This document shows positions 1 to 12,834 of a stretch of DNA of 64,000 nucleotides, piece after piece. The stretch is from Amblyornis subalaris (taxonomy: Eukaryota; Chordata; Aves; Passeriformes; Ptilonorhynchidae): the NCBI GenBank assembly GCA_018881555.1, contig JACAXG010000034.1, forward strand, positions 2,056,615 through 2,120,614. Direction: 5' to 3'. Under the pieces are notes generated by a model. That model was not told the DNA's origin and did no database searches. It saw only the letters and a list, made by a program, of their open reading frames with translations. The stretch's first letter is position 1. The number at the start of each line of letters is the position of its first letter. A program made the translations under genes and the position numbers.

Positions 1-3000
1 CTTATCCGAGTATATTATAGGTGTAAGTATTACATAAAAGCAAAGACCCCCAAGGCTTCCCTTTCCCAGCTANTGTTCTGAATACACAGACATTCGACAT
101 ACAAAAGATGCCCAGAAATGTAGCTGAGGAAGCAGAGTAAACTAGTATAGACACATTGGGAGAGAAAGGGCAATTACCCGTGGTACTTCAGACCAATAAA
201 ACAGGCAAATATGATTTAAAGGTGACTATTATTAAAACATGGTGAACAGCAGCAGCATCAGTTCTTAACACTGCATTCCAAACCCACAAGTGCAGAATTC
301 ATTCCAACAAAATATTAACAAAAAGTATTATAGAACCTTTGTAATGCTTACAATTTGATTGTCTAAATAAAATAGAATTCAGGTTAATTTTCTGTTGCTT
401 TATCTAAGCTTAGTTTTATCTGTTCTTATTGATGTAAGTCATTACAAAATGCATATAATGAATAATCTAATAGTGACACAATATTTCATCTTTTTACTGC
501 AACCAGCAGTGAAAGACACATTGGTCCTTTTCACTGAAGTTCTAATGAATAAAGGATACTACTTCAATATAGAAAGATTAATAAAGATGTGGAATGATGT
601 CCCATATTAAATCTACATTTTACTATTTAATCACACAGCATAAGCTGGTTATGGTTGTTCTTGTGTTGCACTATTCAGATATTACCATGGTAGCTAAAAA
701 GATTTAGAAAAATCACAGTATTGCTAATTTGGACATAACCATTAAACACTGGCTTTATTACTATGGTTGAAAAGCCAGACAATAGCCAGGATTTATCATA
801 TTTATTCGGAAGAAAAAGTCGTTTCTCTGCTTTTTTGTTAACACAGTGGTGTTCGGTCAAACAGCACTTGCTTTTGAAGTAAAATACATCAAATTGCCCT
901 CTATATAGAGGGAGATAATATCTGGCAGTTAGTAAAAGACAGACAAAAAGAACATAGGAGAGAGAGTGTAACTCAGCAGAGAGAAAGGCCATAGATCAGA
1001 CCAAGGAGAAAATAAAAGTGGAAGGAGAAAAAAGAAAAGAAAAAAAGGAGACCAAGAAAGAAAACACCAACATAAAAATTATATTTTGAGGCCTACCTCC
1101 ACAGACCAGAGAAGTAGGAATAAGATTTTATACTGAAAATATTAGTCTTATCATCAGTCTAAAAACTCTGAAAGCNTAACTCAAAACGTGACTGGGTGGA
1201 GACCTGGTTTGCATATTACCCCTACTCTTCACCTGCCACACTCCAAAAACAATTTGAAAGAGGGCAAGAAGCAGCTCTGTGTGTGTGTGACAGATAAAGC
1301 CTTTTTGTCTTTTGCAAAGCATAGAAAAGCAGCAGCTGGTTTTACAAACACGTCATTTGTGAGAGATAGTCGAACTGCATAATAATCATATCAAGATCAC
1401 TGGAATGCTAATTAAACCCCAACAACCAAACAGGCATTCCTGACTCTGCTGCAGAAATTGATCCACCTGTTGCCAGAAAACATTCTTCCTGAAATATATT
1501 TCATGTCTTATGCTCGAATTAAGTCAGACGTTGCTTCGACTCTTCTCTTGCAATATAATCTGACCCTTCCCCAGTGTGCTCAAACAAATCANGCACCCAT
1601 GGGCTTAGAGGCCACGTAATCACAGGTGTGTGGGGTAATCCATTCAGGCTGGAGANGCAGCAGAAACTGTGTCTTGCTGATATTTTAAAAAGTAAAAAGA
1701 AGGATTAAAGCTGTATGAGGCGAATTGAACAAGTGAAATCAATATTGCAGGCAGCTGTGGAGGCTTTTCTTTTGTTATTTTTTTTGACAAAAGAGGATAT
1801 TAGAAGCGAAAATATTTTTGCATACACATTCCTGCAGTCACTATTTCTGCACAGAGGTGCCATATCTTGTGGCCATCACTAGAAGTCCTGGCCAAGGACA
1901 CTTGGGCAAGGCCTAATTTATCCAGAGGTTTTGTAAGGACTGTCCTGGGGACATCTCAGGTGTTCATTGTCACAGTACTAAACTTTTAACTGTGGACAGG
2001 AATTGGGAGAATCATAAAGCAAATAATAGGTAGAATAACCATTTATCCATTTAGATATTTGCAAAATAACCTAAATAACTTATTTATAAGACAGCAAAAA
2101 AAGGGGAGGAAAAGATTGATAGACAGAAAAACATGGNGACAATCCAATAACTGAAATATTTTCAGAACTTCCAGAATGTTTAATAAGAGTATGTTGCAAT
2201 TTANGTCAAGATGTGGAAAATGCAATACAGTTTACATCTCCCAGAATTCTGGAGCTGCCAGCTCTGAAGGAATGGAGCACATAAATAATGTATTTCCTGT
2301 TATTCTTAGTCTGCAGCTGATCTCCTACTGAGCACTGAGAAAGAGTTTAGAGCCCTAGGAGACAGCTGGTGCTGTCTAGCATGTTTGACTGATTTTGTGA
2401 GCAGAGAATGAAAGGCATAAAAAGCAAAATAAGAATTTAAACGCAAGATGTATTTTCTCCTGAAAGAAAACTTGGAAGGTTACAAAGCNGTGCAAGAAGG
2501 CACAATTAAGAGTAATCTGTTCTAAAGAATNGTATTATTTGAAAACGAAAAGTCTCAAGTAGATTGGATGGAAATCCAAACGTGTAGTTTTCTCTGCAAA
2601 TAAACAGGATTATGTTCTTAGTAACCCATAATAACTTGCATTTCAACAGAAGTGCCAGGAAGCTAATGACTGTAAAAGACTATGGACCTCAAATGTGACG
2701 CAGTGTAGGATTCAGCTGCAGTTTTGTGACACTTAAGCTCAACTGTTCTTCAACACAGCCTGCAGAGAATAAAGGTTTTCAATACCAGATAGGTATTCTG
2801 GAGCAGGTACTAAACTCATGGGTGGTTCTGCTCTTTTCAAAGATCTAGTCAGACTGCAATTGTAAACCACATTCCTGTTCTCCGACAAACAGGTCAACTG
2901 GATGAAAAAACATTCCTCCAGCTGCTTTCTCATCCCTCTGNAGAAAATTTATTCCCCTTGTTGAACTTCTGTCTTTAAGCAAAATAAACCTCCTAAGCCA

Positions 3001-6000
3001 GAAATATACACTAGAAGNGCAGACATCTGATTGTTCCTATTCACAAAGACAGGCCACCAACTGACAGTCNTGACAGTGTCCAAGCACAAACAACTGGGCT
3101 GAAAATGTACCTTTTCTCACAGGCTTCCTCACTTTGACCTGTAAGGAGGCTGGAGATTAATGCTGAATTTTGTGTAAATCATCATTCATAAAATCTAAAA
3201 GCNGGTATTCACACAGATGAAGTTCCTGTAAGTACATCAAGAAACAAAACTCCTTTCTCAAACAATTCCCTTTCTGACCGGCTCATGAGTCCTCTAAGAC
3301 ACAAGGAGAGAAACTTTTATATCCCTTGCCACAAATGTGGGGTACCGACCAACAAGTTTCTTGGTCCTGGCTCCCCTCCTGCAGGGGCAGCAACAGGCTT
3401 TGCAAACCGTCTGGCACATTTGGGAAAGGGTTGTTGTGCCAGGAAACTGAACAATGTCAATATTCCATGTATCAGAAAAACTTTTCAGGGGATGTGGATG
3501 GGTGGAGGTGTTCCTTCACCCTTCCTTTTCAGAGCCTCTGAAGCAGATCGGTGTAACCTGAGGCAGATGATGGTGAAGTCTCTTGGGTCTGATAAGTAAA
3601 AGCATGTCAGATATGAGGATTCAACAACAATGCATTTTACAAGGACTCAGTAAGATGGTAAAGAAATTAAATCACTGCATCCCCTCCACTAACATGTTTC
3701 AAAGATGCAACCATTGTAATTATGCTACTAAAACCAGAAGTTCCAGCAAACTCACACAAGCTCTATATAAAAGCNGATTTGGCAGAAACCCCTCAAAACG
3801 TGGCCCAGCTTGAAAAGTAATTTCCAGAACTCAAGAAAATGAGACAGAAACTGCTGCTTCTATTCAGCCCTGAATAGAGCTCAAATGTATAAATCATGGT
3901 TCATGAAAGAAATATGGGGAGGAGAATTTCACTGCACCGCAGATGACGAATCCTGGGAAGATATCCTTCAAAAGATGCACATATTGCTACCACGGTGAGA
4001 AAATTCCAGTGGAAAGCAATTTCACACTCTTTGTAGGCCACCGTAATCAGCCAGAAAATGAATTAGCATAGCCCAGAGGACAAGGTACTATGAAACAGGG
4101 TNGTGATCCAGTGAAGCACTTAATCTTACGCTTAATGTTAAGCACCTGAGCTGTTCGATGAAGTCACATATGCACAAATCAAACTTGGCCTGGCACTAAA
4201 AATAACTTAAATAATTTCTAGCATGTTATCTATTGTATCCAATATTTTGTTCTATTGACATTGCCTATGACAATACTCTCATTTTTCAAACTATCCTAAA
4301 TTATTTAGCATTATATTTGCCTATTTCTGCCACTAGTGCTTGGGCTGAATGCCATTCACAGTTCATGAAGTTGTTATGAAAATGTTGATCTGTCATATGT
4401 TATTTACAAATAATAAGCATACTTTCTTTTCAATGACNAGTATAGATCTTAGAATAAAGTTTGTTTTGCATATGCTAAGTTCAAAGTTCTCTAATATCTA
4501 TATAATATTTTCTTTTTCTGAAAAAAAAATGCCATAGTCATGATACATATTTTGAAAAGTGGCATAAATGCAATCAAAGCATAATACTTTTCTTTTATNG
4601 GGGCAGCTAGTCAGTTGTACCTTTTTTCAAATACTATTTACAATACTCTACATATTTTATTGGTTAATGCACCAAAAAAATGAAGCAGAAATAAATTATG
4701 AAAAGAAATGCTCTTTAATTGGTTATACAGTCCAAAATCAGAAAAACAAAGAAATATTGACAACTGTGCATGAAACAAAACTTACAAATCTGAGAACAAA
4801 CTTCAAACTTTCAATAGAACTAGATAAAATGCCAGTTTGAAATATGAATAGGAGGAAAAATAAGATTAGACACTTCCAGGACTGACTTNAGAATCATTGA
4901 GCTTTAATCAGTAACTTGTATCATCCACAGAAGCCAGACAAATAACTTTCAGGTAAAATAGTGTTATAGCACAGAGAGGTCAACCTTTCTCTGNATAGAG
5001 TTAGGTCAAGGCCATTCTGATTCAACCTAAGGTGATTCAAATCTTCTGAACAGTTTAATCTGGCTGCTCCAAGGGGCAGAGCCTTGACAGGGGAAAGGTA
5101 AAATGAGAGTAGGAATGACAGAGGGGAAAGGAAGACAAGCCCAAAAAAGCAGGACTGCAGCAGGGTGGGAAGGGAGGAGTATTCTTGGCACTGATGCACC
5201 TGAACAAAATACCACCTACCACTAACACAGATGATTCAGTATTACACTGCTATATAAAATTCTGTCAGGACACCTATTGGGAATGAATTATGACTGCAAA
5301 ATTATGCTATCAAAATGTCNCCATTTGCATTCAAATTCACTGTAACTGTGGACCTGTTACTCCTAATAGCATAATTTCGTATTTAACATATGCGTATTTA
5401 GTGTATGTACTAAAATGGTGAATAATACTAATATACATTTTTCCTATTTATTTTCTGTTACTTCATAATCCCCTTCCAAAACTGCCANTTAAAGATCCAC
5501 AATTTAATGAGATTGCAGATTGCTGGTTCTTTCTAAATNGAAGTTCAGATCCTACATATATTGTAAATTAAATAAAACACTGACCTACATTACCTTATGA
5601 GAAACAAAAACCCACCAAAATATGTCTTGAATATACAGGNAAAGCCAAACCAGCTCCAGTTGTTGTAATCAATTCCCATTTGCAGTGGAATTACAAAGCA
5701 TTATTTAAGTGACTGCAGCACACATCCATCCCACAGATGGGAACTAAGGGGCTCTTTTAGCAGAGTACTCAGGGAGGTATTTCTCTTCATGCTTGCCAAG
5801 TTTGTTAAATGTGGACCTGTATGTAAGTCTAATGGCATTATTTCTGGCTTCTCCACATCTTACACTCCCNTAGAAGACAGTCAGAAGAAAAAAGAAAATT
5901 CTTTCGGATTAATAAAAATTGTATCAAACTGAATATATCCCTTGTCTTANAGGTTTGCTTTGCATACACTTGATCTAAGAGAAAAGACTTTTGGACATAA

Positions 6001-8600
6001 AAAAGCCCCTCATNTTTTAATGAATTTTGTATTAATTCCTTTCCTCAAGTAATTCAACATTNAAGCCTTTTAGAACTATGAATACTAGAAAAGATATATA
6101 ATTTAAAAAAATATGTGAGGTAAAGAGATGAAGTTATCTGAAACATCTCTTTTTTTTTCTTTTTGCAACAGACAATAGCACATTGCTGGATACACACACT
6201 TGTGTTACTGCTTTAAAAATTAATAAAAGACATATTTGCATACTAAGGTAAAAATAGTTTCTCCCTCCTCTCATATAGGTCTGCNGTCCAGTTCATTTTT
6301 AACAAGTAAATGATGAAATAATTTTTTGCTGCTGGCAATACTGTCACTGCTGTGTGCAGTGCTACTGTTTGCAGACTGAGTGAACAAAAACATTCACCAT
6401 CTATTTCAACAAAAAAACTATGAGTTGCATTGGTATGCTGTTTGTCTGTCAGAGTGTTTTCCTTAGCCTAATTCATCACTCCCAGTATGCACCACAGAGA
6501 CTCAGAAAAGGCAACCTATATCNGAATACTCAGAAGATTTCTATATTTTTAAGTATTCATCCATAAACTGCACTGGGTTAGCCTTCAGAACTCATCATTT
6601 TGGTATCTATGGTCAAGTGGAGACATTAAGTTGCTTTCTCCAAACCGAGAATACTTTGGCAGCCCACTGCAGACAATCAGTAAAGGAATTCACATTATAC
6701 TGCCCTCAAATGAGATTTTATTTATTGTACTACACACTGCAAACCTATAAAGCTTATCTNAAAAATCCATACGAAAGAAAAATTTATAGGAGAAAAGAAA
6801 TATCTGAATTTACAGCAAACCAAATCAGAATGCTCCTCACCTAATAATTCAGAACATATTTTACTGCAAACAAATGTGCCAGCGGTGCACGTGCACTGGT
6901 ACTGAACATGAGAAATGACCACTCNCAATTGCTGACACAAAAACTCCCCTAGCCCAGTCTCAGACCATTAACCCTTTAAATTGAACCTTAGTAGCTGGCA
7001 ACAGAGTGCACTGGCCAGGGTCTGCAGGAGAGTCCAAGGGTGACTTTTGTAATGTCTTGAGAAGGACCAGGACTATCTGCAACACGGGCAGTCTCGGTCA
7101 AANTCAAATCCAGGAAAATCATGGATAATATAACCTCTCTTGTGCTTCACCTTTTGTGAGTAACCATTAAAGGTGTGCTAATGGTGCCTACAGTATTGTG
7201 GCTATTCAAGGATAATGTGACAACACTTTAAGGGAAGAGGTAAAAACCCTATAAGCCATCAGTGTCTGGATGCCCATACCAACAGCCAGAGTCATGGCTT
7301 GTCAGTGTTGGTTGCTCTCATTCTGTATTGCTTGCCCTGACACAAAAATCTCCAGTTCCAAGAGCACCTGCTTTTCTCTGAATGTCTCCTGGGGGCAGTT
7401 TTTTGATGTGATACACAAATGGCCACGGCACAAAGCATGANGATGAGTTAACTGATAATAAGACCAAATATAGGCACAATACTAATTANTATCTGCAGAC
7501 TGGTCTCATTTCTAATCCAAATTCTGGTTTAAACATATGCAAACCTCAGATCTATTCCTAACAGTTTGATTTTAGCTTGGAGGCTGACCATGGCAGAGGC
7601 TTCATCTCTTCTCATGAACTTTAACCTCCTGTGACAAAGCTGAGCACATTTGCTGGCAGAATGGTTTTTGTGAAGGACTCTTGAGANGAACAAACAGATG
7701 AGGTTTTACTGGGGTGACCAGATTACAGAAGGGTGCTGAGAAATTTTTTAGCTAGGATTTTAAAACCCGACAAACATTGAATATGCCTAATCCCCGATTA
7801 TTTTAGCTATAGATAATGGAAGCATAGTTGGGCCTACAATGGGCTGTCTTGAAATAATTGCATTTAAAGTGATGAAGNCTTTAAAAAGAAAAAGAAAGTC
7901 AGCAATGAAATTCTCAGTCGAAAGGTCAGATAAGTGGAGCCCTTACAATCACAGCAAGAGGTCTACAGACTGTTAGGCAATAGTGGAAACATTAAAGAGA
8001 AATCTATAGGTTCAAAGGGGTGCCTGGGAGACCTCCTTTGCCACTGATTTTTGCTGCTAAGACAATGGGATCAGAGCAGCAGCTTCAGAGAAACTGTTAT
8101 ACCCAGTAATCATGGATATCCCAGAAAAGAGAAAAGGGATAAGCAAGAAACCATTTGCTGAACTCAGCTCCGAATTTGTCTCTGAACATAAAGAGGCAGA
8201 GAAATCTCCTTCACAGCACAGAACAGCCAGACTGAGAAATGAGCTTGAAGAAAATGTGAGGACAGGCTTTAAAGCATTTTAGGATTTTAACTGTCCTTAT
8301 ACTGTTAACACCTAAGAGAGAGATTTGCCACAATGTTTTCATGCTGAATTGCCTTGCAGAAACAGAAGAGAAATGNAAAAGAAATTAATAACCAGAATTA
8401 CTGTTCATCCAGTTATTGACTGATATCTTTTGCCTTCCTTTCTACAGTTTCATTTTCTCCTTGACAGCTGAATGAAATTTAGCCCCAAATTCCCAAAATC
8501 ATTCACATGGCACCAAGAGCCATGCTTGACTAAGTCGTTATACTGACCATGTGATATGAGAGTGTTAGTTTGTAAAATGTGTTTTACAAGTCCTGAAAAC
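1..8600. other. Intergenic or intronic AT-rich DNA, no gene seen
   Basis: I see no gene here. Open frames are 60-105 codons long, overlap on both strands and are often broken by N. None shows a domain, a signal peptide followed by a plausible body, or paired splice sites. A short GT run near 1,278 and purine-rich stretches near 1,020 and 5,050-5,180 are the only simple-sequence structure. The overlapping frames at 3,285-3,599 and 3,326-3,541 use different phases of the same DNA and look like chance. Confidence 0.75.
1020..1051. repeat. Uninterrupted polypurine tract
   Basis: A run of 32 consecutive A/G bases lies inside a longer purine-rich stretch of about 950-1,065. Such tracts arise by slippage and are common in vertebrate non-coding DNA. 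They can adopt triplex structures when they have mirror symmetry, but no clear mirror repeat is visible here. Confidence 0.8.
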
Positions 8601-8623
8601 CAGATGCAAAAACTCTTGTATTT

Positions 8624-8638
8624 AAAAAAAAAAAAAAA
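8624..8638. repeat. Poly(A) tract, 15 A
   Basis: A run of 15 A is followed by GT. No recognisable retroposed body precedes it and no polyadenylation signal stands just upstream, so it is listed as a homopolymer rather than the tail of a processed pseudogene. Confidence 0.85.
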
Positions 8639-8639
8639 G

Positions 8640-11600
8640 TTGTGGAATTAAATTTTTGGAGCATGCTAACAAAAGTAGTGGAAACAAAAGAACTCAGTAT
8701 TGCCATGTAGACTACTCAGTTTAGAAATAAATTCAATTGGAATCTTCTTCGATATAGTACTACATGTTTCATCTGCAAATTTACTTTCAAGAATTTGGTT
8801 TTTTTTCTTTTANTGAAACTCAACAAACTTATTGGACAAGTCTTCAGAACCTGCCTGAACAAATTTATGAAACTCAGGTGTACAGGGAAATTAGAGCAAG
8901 GCAGAAGTGCAACTGCTCAAAAAGAGTGGGGAAAGAAATAAAAAAAATATGTGCTTATTTCTTATTCAGCATTCTCAGCATTAAATTTCGTCATAAAAAA
9001 TATCTCTGCTTACAAATGCAAAAGGAACACAGCAAGATAAACTCTGGAGAAAACACCCTTNGAACAATATGTTGAATGACTCTCTATAATTTATATCCTT
9101 CACNGGTTCAGCACAGAAAAAGGTTATCTAAGCAATCTGAGAATTAATTCCAGAAGATTAAACAAAGTTGTTTCTGCACAAAAGTCTAAGCAAAAGTTTT
9201 AACAGATCTACATTCTTATGTCATTTCTTNGCAGGGATTCTCAGACTGTAAAACTGCAAACTGGGATTCAATTCTTTTGTCAAAGAAAAATAAAAAANAA
9301 GGGGAAAAAAGAAAAGACAAAGTAAATATATTTTAATATTTTGATATTTTCCCTTGCAGTCAAGTTCAGATAGAAGTTATCATAGCCAGCTTATTTAGCC
9401 ATCCAGAGAATTAAATAATACATTTCAAGACATTAAAATTTATTATTTTTATGTTAAACTTGAAGGGGAATTATTTTTGGTTTTTCATTCTAGGGTTTTT
9501 TTCCTTTATGGTTCAAAAATAAAAACATGCTAAAGATAGTGATTTCCTTTCTTTTCTATGAAGAATAAAGTTATCAAAATAATTAGCTGATTCTACAAGG
9601 TGGTTGATGAAAATGAAAGATTCCCAGGCTAATAATAAAGTAATGAAATTCAGTGCTAAAATTGCTACTCAGAAATTACTACATGAATATGTCTTTGAAA
9701 GGAGTAAATACAGTTTCTCAGATGAATAATATTTTCAAGTTATATTATTTTTTATCTCTGATTTGTCCTTCTGGAAAATGCTCATAATTTCACTGAAAAT
9801 CATATCCTTTTATAAAATGCTGTAAAAGCTTAGAGCAACATTTGCATGTTCTATTTAATTCTCTGATTTCTTCACAGCAATTTCTGTTGAGGTAAATTAC
9901 ATTTCTAGTGAACCTCACAGGCTTAGTTTTCACAATCTTTAAGCTTTCTCANTAATGTTATACTTAGAATGACATACTTGAAAAAATATTAGAACAGGGC
10001 GCCATAAGAAATTTCATTCCATGTGAAGTAAAAATAAGACGAGGTGGATTTTTTTGGCTTTGCTCCTGAACAGCATTTATGTCGGTATTTAATAGTACAT
10101 TGCAAACCCAAAGTGAGATTGAAAGCCCTACTGTTATGNAAATTGGCATTGAATTTTGCATTTTTTTCACTGAGCAAGTCTTATTGAACACAAATAAATG
10201 GCGTGTAAGGCAGATATCTTTATTTCCCCTCTTGTTTGAATATGGCAATCCAAAGCTAAAACCCCACTCCCATTGTGCCCTGGAAATAAACACNTATCAA
10301 GAACCCCAGAATACAAAACATGGCTATGGATAGAAAACAAGATGTCCACAGAATCTCAAATATCGCCGGACATTACCAACTAAAATGCACTGAAATAGAG
10401 TTTAAGGATCCCGATCATGAAACTGAACCTTGTTTTTCTGGTTCTTGCACCAGAAACAAGCAGGCTTGACAAACACAGACTTTTAAAGTGAATGTTCACA
10501 TTGTGGTGGTTCTTCCACATTACACTTACAGCTTCACCATAAGGGGACATTGGAGGTAGTGTAACAAGAGCAGACCTATTTTTTCTGTGAAACAATCTAC
10601 CATGAAATCTACTTGCTAGTTTTATTTTTATGCTGCTCTAAGCTTTATGGAAGAGCATCTTTTCAATATCAATGTGCAGCATAAGAACTGGGAAGAACAG
10701 GCTTGGCTTTGAATCCCTTTCTTTCCTCTCCCCTTTGTTGCACCAAGTGCAGGCAAGCTGTTTATTTGAACCCCAAGCCCTTTGGACAGTCTCAGCTCAA
10801 CAAACAGATATGATATATGGGTACTCGCACTCCTTCTCATCTGTTGCTATGGCATTTTGCCTGCTCACAAGGTGATTGGACAATTCTGCAATGAAAGTCA
10901 GCACCAAAGATCAAAAGCTCTCCCGTGGAACACTGCTGCCTCTGCCATCTGTTTTGCATGATGCTTGACAGGTCCTGGGAAGAATGGATGAGAAGGCAAT
11001 ACCATGTCATGCTTTTACCTATTTTTCCTCACTAGCTGACATTTTGTCCCACCTTTCGTCCACCTGCTACTTGAAAAAAGGCAGAGAAAGAAACAAATTT
11101 CAAAACAGAANAGAAAAAACAATCACCCTCCTGTAACTGAAGAAACTCACAGAAGTTGCTAAAGAGAGGCTAGCAGATATCATCACACGTGTAACATCTG
11201 CCAGCATGCTTTAAGAAGCAATAAAAAAAATAAAAACTACCAAAAAAAAATTCACAACAATAGACAGCGAGTTGTGCACTGATACCCTCTTGTTAACACA
11301 TACTAAATAATGTTAAATAGTCATGCAGAAAAAAATAATGTACAACCACAAGCAATATTTCTGAAAAAAAAACCATTGGAGGAAAAGTGAAAAAGATTCA
11401 GCAGATTCTTATAATCAGATTTCCTGGGAGATAGAATTGAAATACTTTTAAAGAATTTTTAAAAGGACCAANCGAATGGCAACATTAAATTAAATCAAAT
11501 GTCAGTTTACTAATAATGTATCAGTCAACTCTAAATTTGGGTACATAAGCAGTTGTCAAATGTTTGCTTCTTATCCATTACTGTAGAAAGGCAGAAGGAA

Positions 11601-12180
11601 GGAAGATACTACCCTGCATTAAAAGATGGAAAGTGGATCATCTAAATTGCAACAAGTTTTGTAACATTCTACTTTTTGTTTCTTACTGGGTAGGACAAAA
11701 ATCCACAGATTTCTTTTCCCATCTCACAGCTCTGATTTTATTCAGCTACATTAAAGACAGATAAGTATGAACATTTGTATAGTTTTTATTTGCCTGTATA
11801 TTACAAAGACATCCAATTCAATTTGGAAGGCCCCCAACAACAACANCTTTTTCCGAGTGTACTCTAAACCACAACACCGATGAAGATTTCCTGTTTATCA
11901 TTCCTGACCCTTTCAGGTTTCCAAATGTTCTCTCTGTAGGGACTGCAATGAAGACAGAAATATTTTTCTCACCACAGGCAGTCCTATCTTTCCACCTCCC
12001 TAGGTGAGAGTGTTCTTATGTTGCTGAAGGATTTGCCTGCAAATCAGAGTAGAGAGGCATTTCTTGGGTCCAGATGAACAGTTACTGCAATGCAGCAACT
12101 CCCAGCAATGTTCAAGAGAACAGCTATTATCATGAAGCTCATATAGCCAGTCCTCCAAAGAAAAGCCTCGTTTCTAAATT
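8640..12180. other. AT-rich non-coding DNA, nothing recognised
   Basis: No gene is supported. A purine-rich patch lies around 9,285-9,320. Near 9,964-10,349 overlapping open frames run on both strands, the usual picture of chance frames in AT-rich DNA. The frames at 10,380-10,840 on the minus strand carry no family signature. I see no interspersed repeat that I can name. Confidence 0.7.
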
Positions 12181-12500
12181 ATTTACACATGTTAATTTTT
12201 TCTTCCCATGCTGTTATGCATTTGAATTGCTTTGCTCTCATTTATAGCAGTACACATTATGGCTGAGATTTTCAAAGCCATGAATCCCTCAGGTGGCTTT
12301 CAAGATCTAAATGTAATCTCTTAGTTTATGCTCATTTATAGTGGATTTGCAAAGGAAGATGCTCTTTCATTCCAGCAGGCAGCTTATGCAAATTAGTTTT
12401 TGTTATCAGATGCCCATCCTTCAATATCGTCATTAATTAGCAGACTGGATACTGTGAAAACTGTGTGTAGTTGGTAATTATAATGGGCANAAAGGAAGAC
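12180..12500. promoter_or_regulatory. Candidate conserved regulatory patch (octamer and homeodomain motifs)
   Basis: Within about 110 bases there is an exact POU octamer, ATGCAAAT, at 12,386-12,393, immediately followed by TAG. A CATTAATTAG homeodomain-type core lies at 12,431-12,440 and a TAATTA core at 12,476-12,481. The patch has mixed, non-repetitive composition unlike the surrounding A/T runs. Clusters of POU and homeodomain sites typify conserved vertebrate developmental enhancers. Individually such motifs are frequent in AT-rich DNA, so this is a candidate only, with no target gene known. Confidence 0.3.
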
Positions 12501-12816
12501 AGGCTTTCTTTGCCATAAGAAGTAGCAGAAATTACATAATCAATACATTTACTGCAAAATATTTCTGGTGGTATGTCTTATTTTATATTAATATGATAAT
12601 GAACATAGGAGATTTGATTAGTCTTTTCACATGAAAAACTGTAGTACATTTCACATTAAACCAATGTCATAAAGTGTTTGGCAATATGTACTGAGAAATG
12701 CAAACATTAGACACAGTGTGACCTAAGCTGTGAAAAATTTGTTACATGTTTTTACCAATAATTAAGACAACAAATTAGTAAGAGTTCTTTGTAGGAAAGA
12801 TCCCATGATCCCATTC

Positions 12817-12834
12817 TTTTTTTTTTTTTTTTTT
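12817..12834. repeat. Poly(T) tract, 18 T
   Basis: Eighteen consecutive T followed by CCCC make this the longest homopolymer I found in the window. Read on the minus strand it would be a poly(A) run, but the flanking sequence shows no recognisable retroposed gene, so no processed pseudogene is called. Confidence 0.88.

Noticed and set aside
12817..12834. Poly(T) run as the tail of a minus-strand processed pseudogene
   Set aside because: No coding remnant or repeat body is recognisable beside it.
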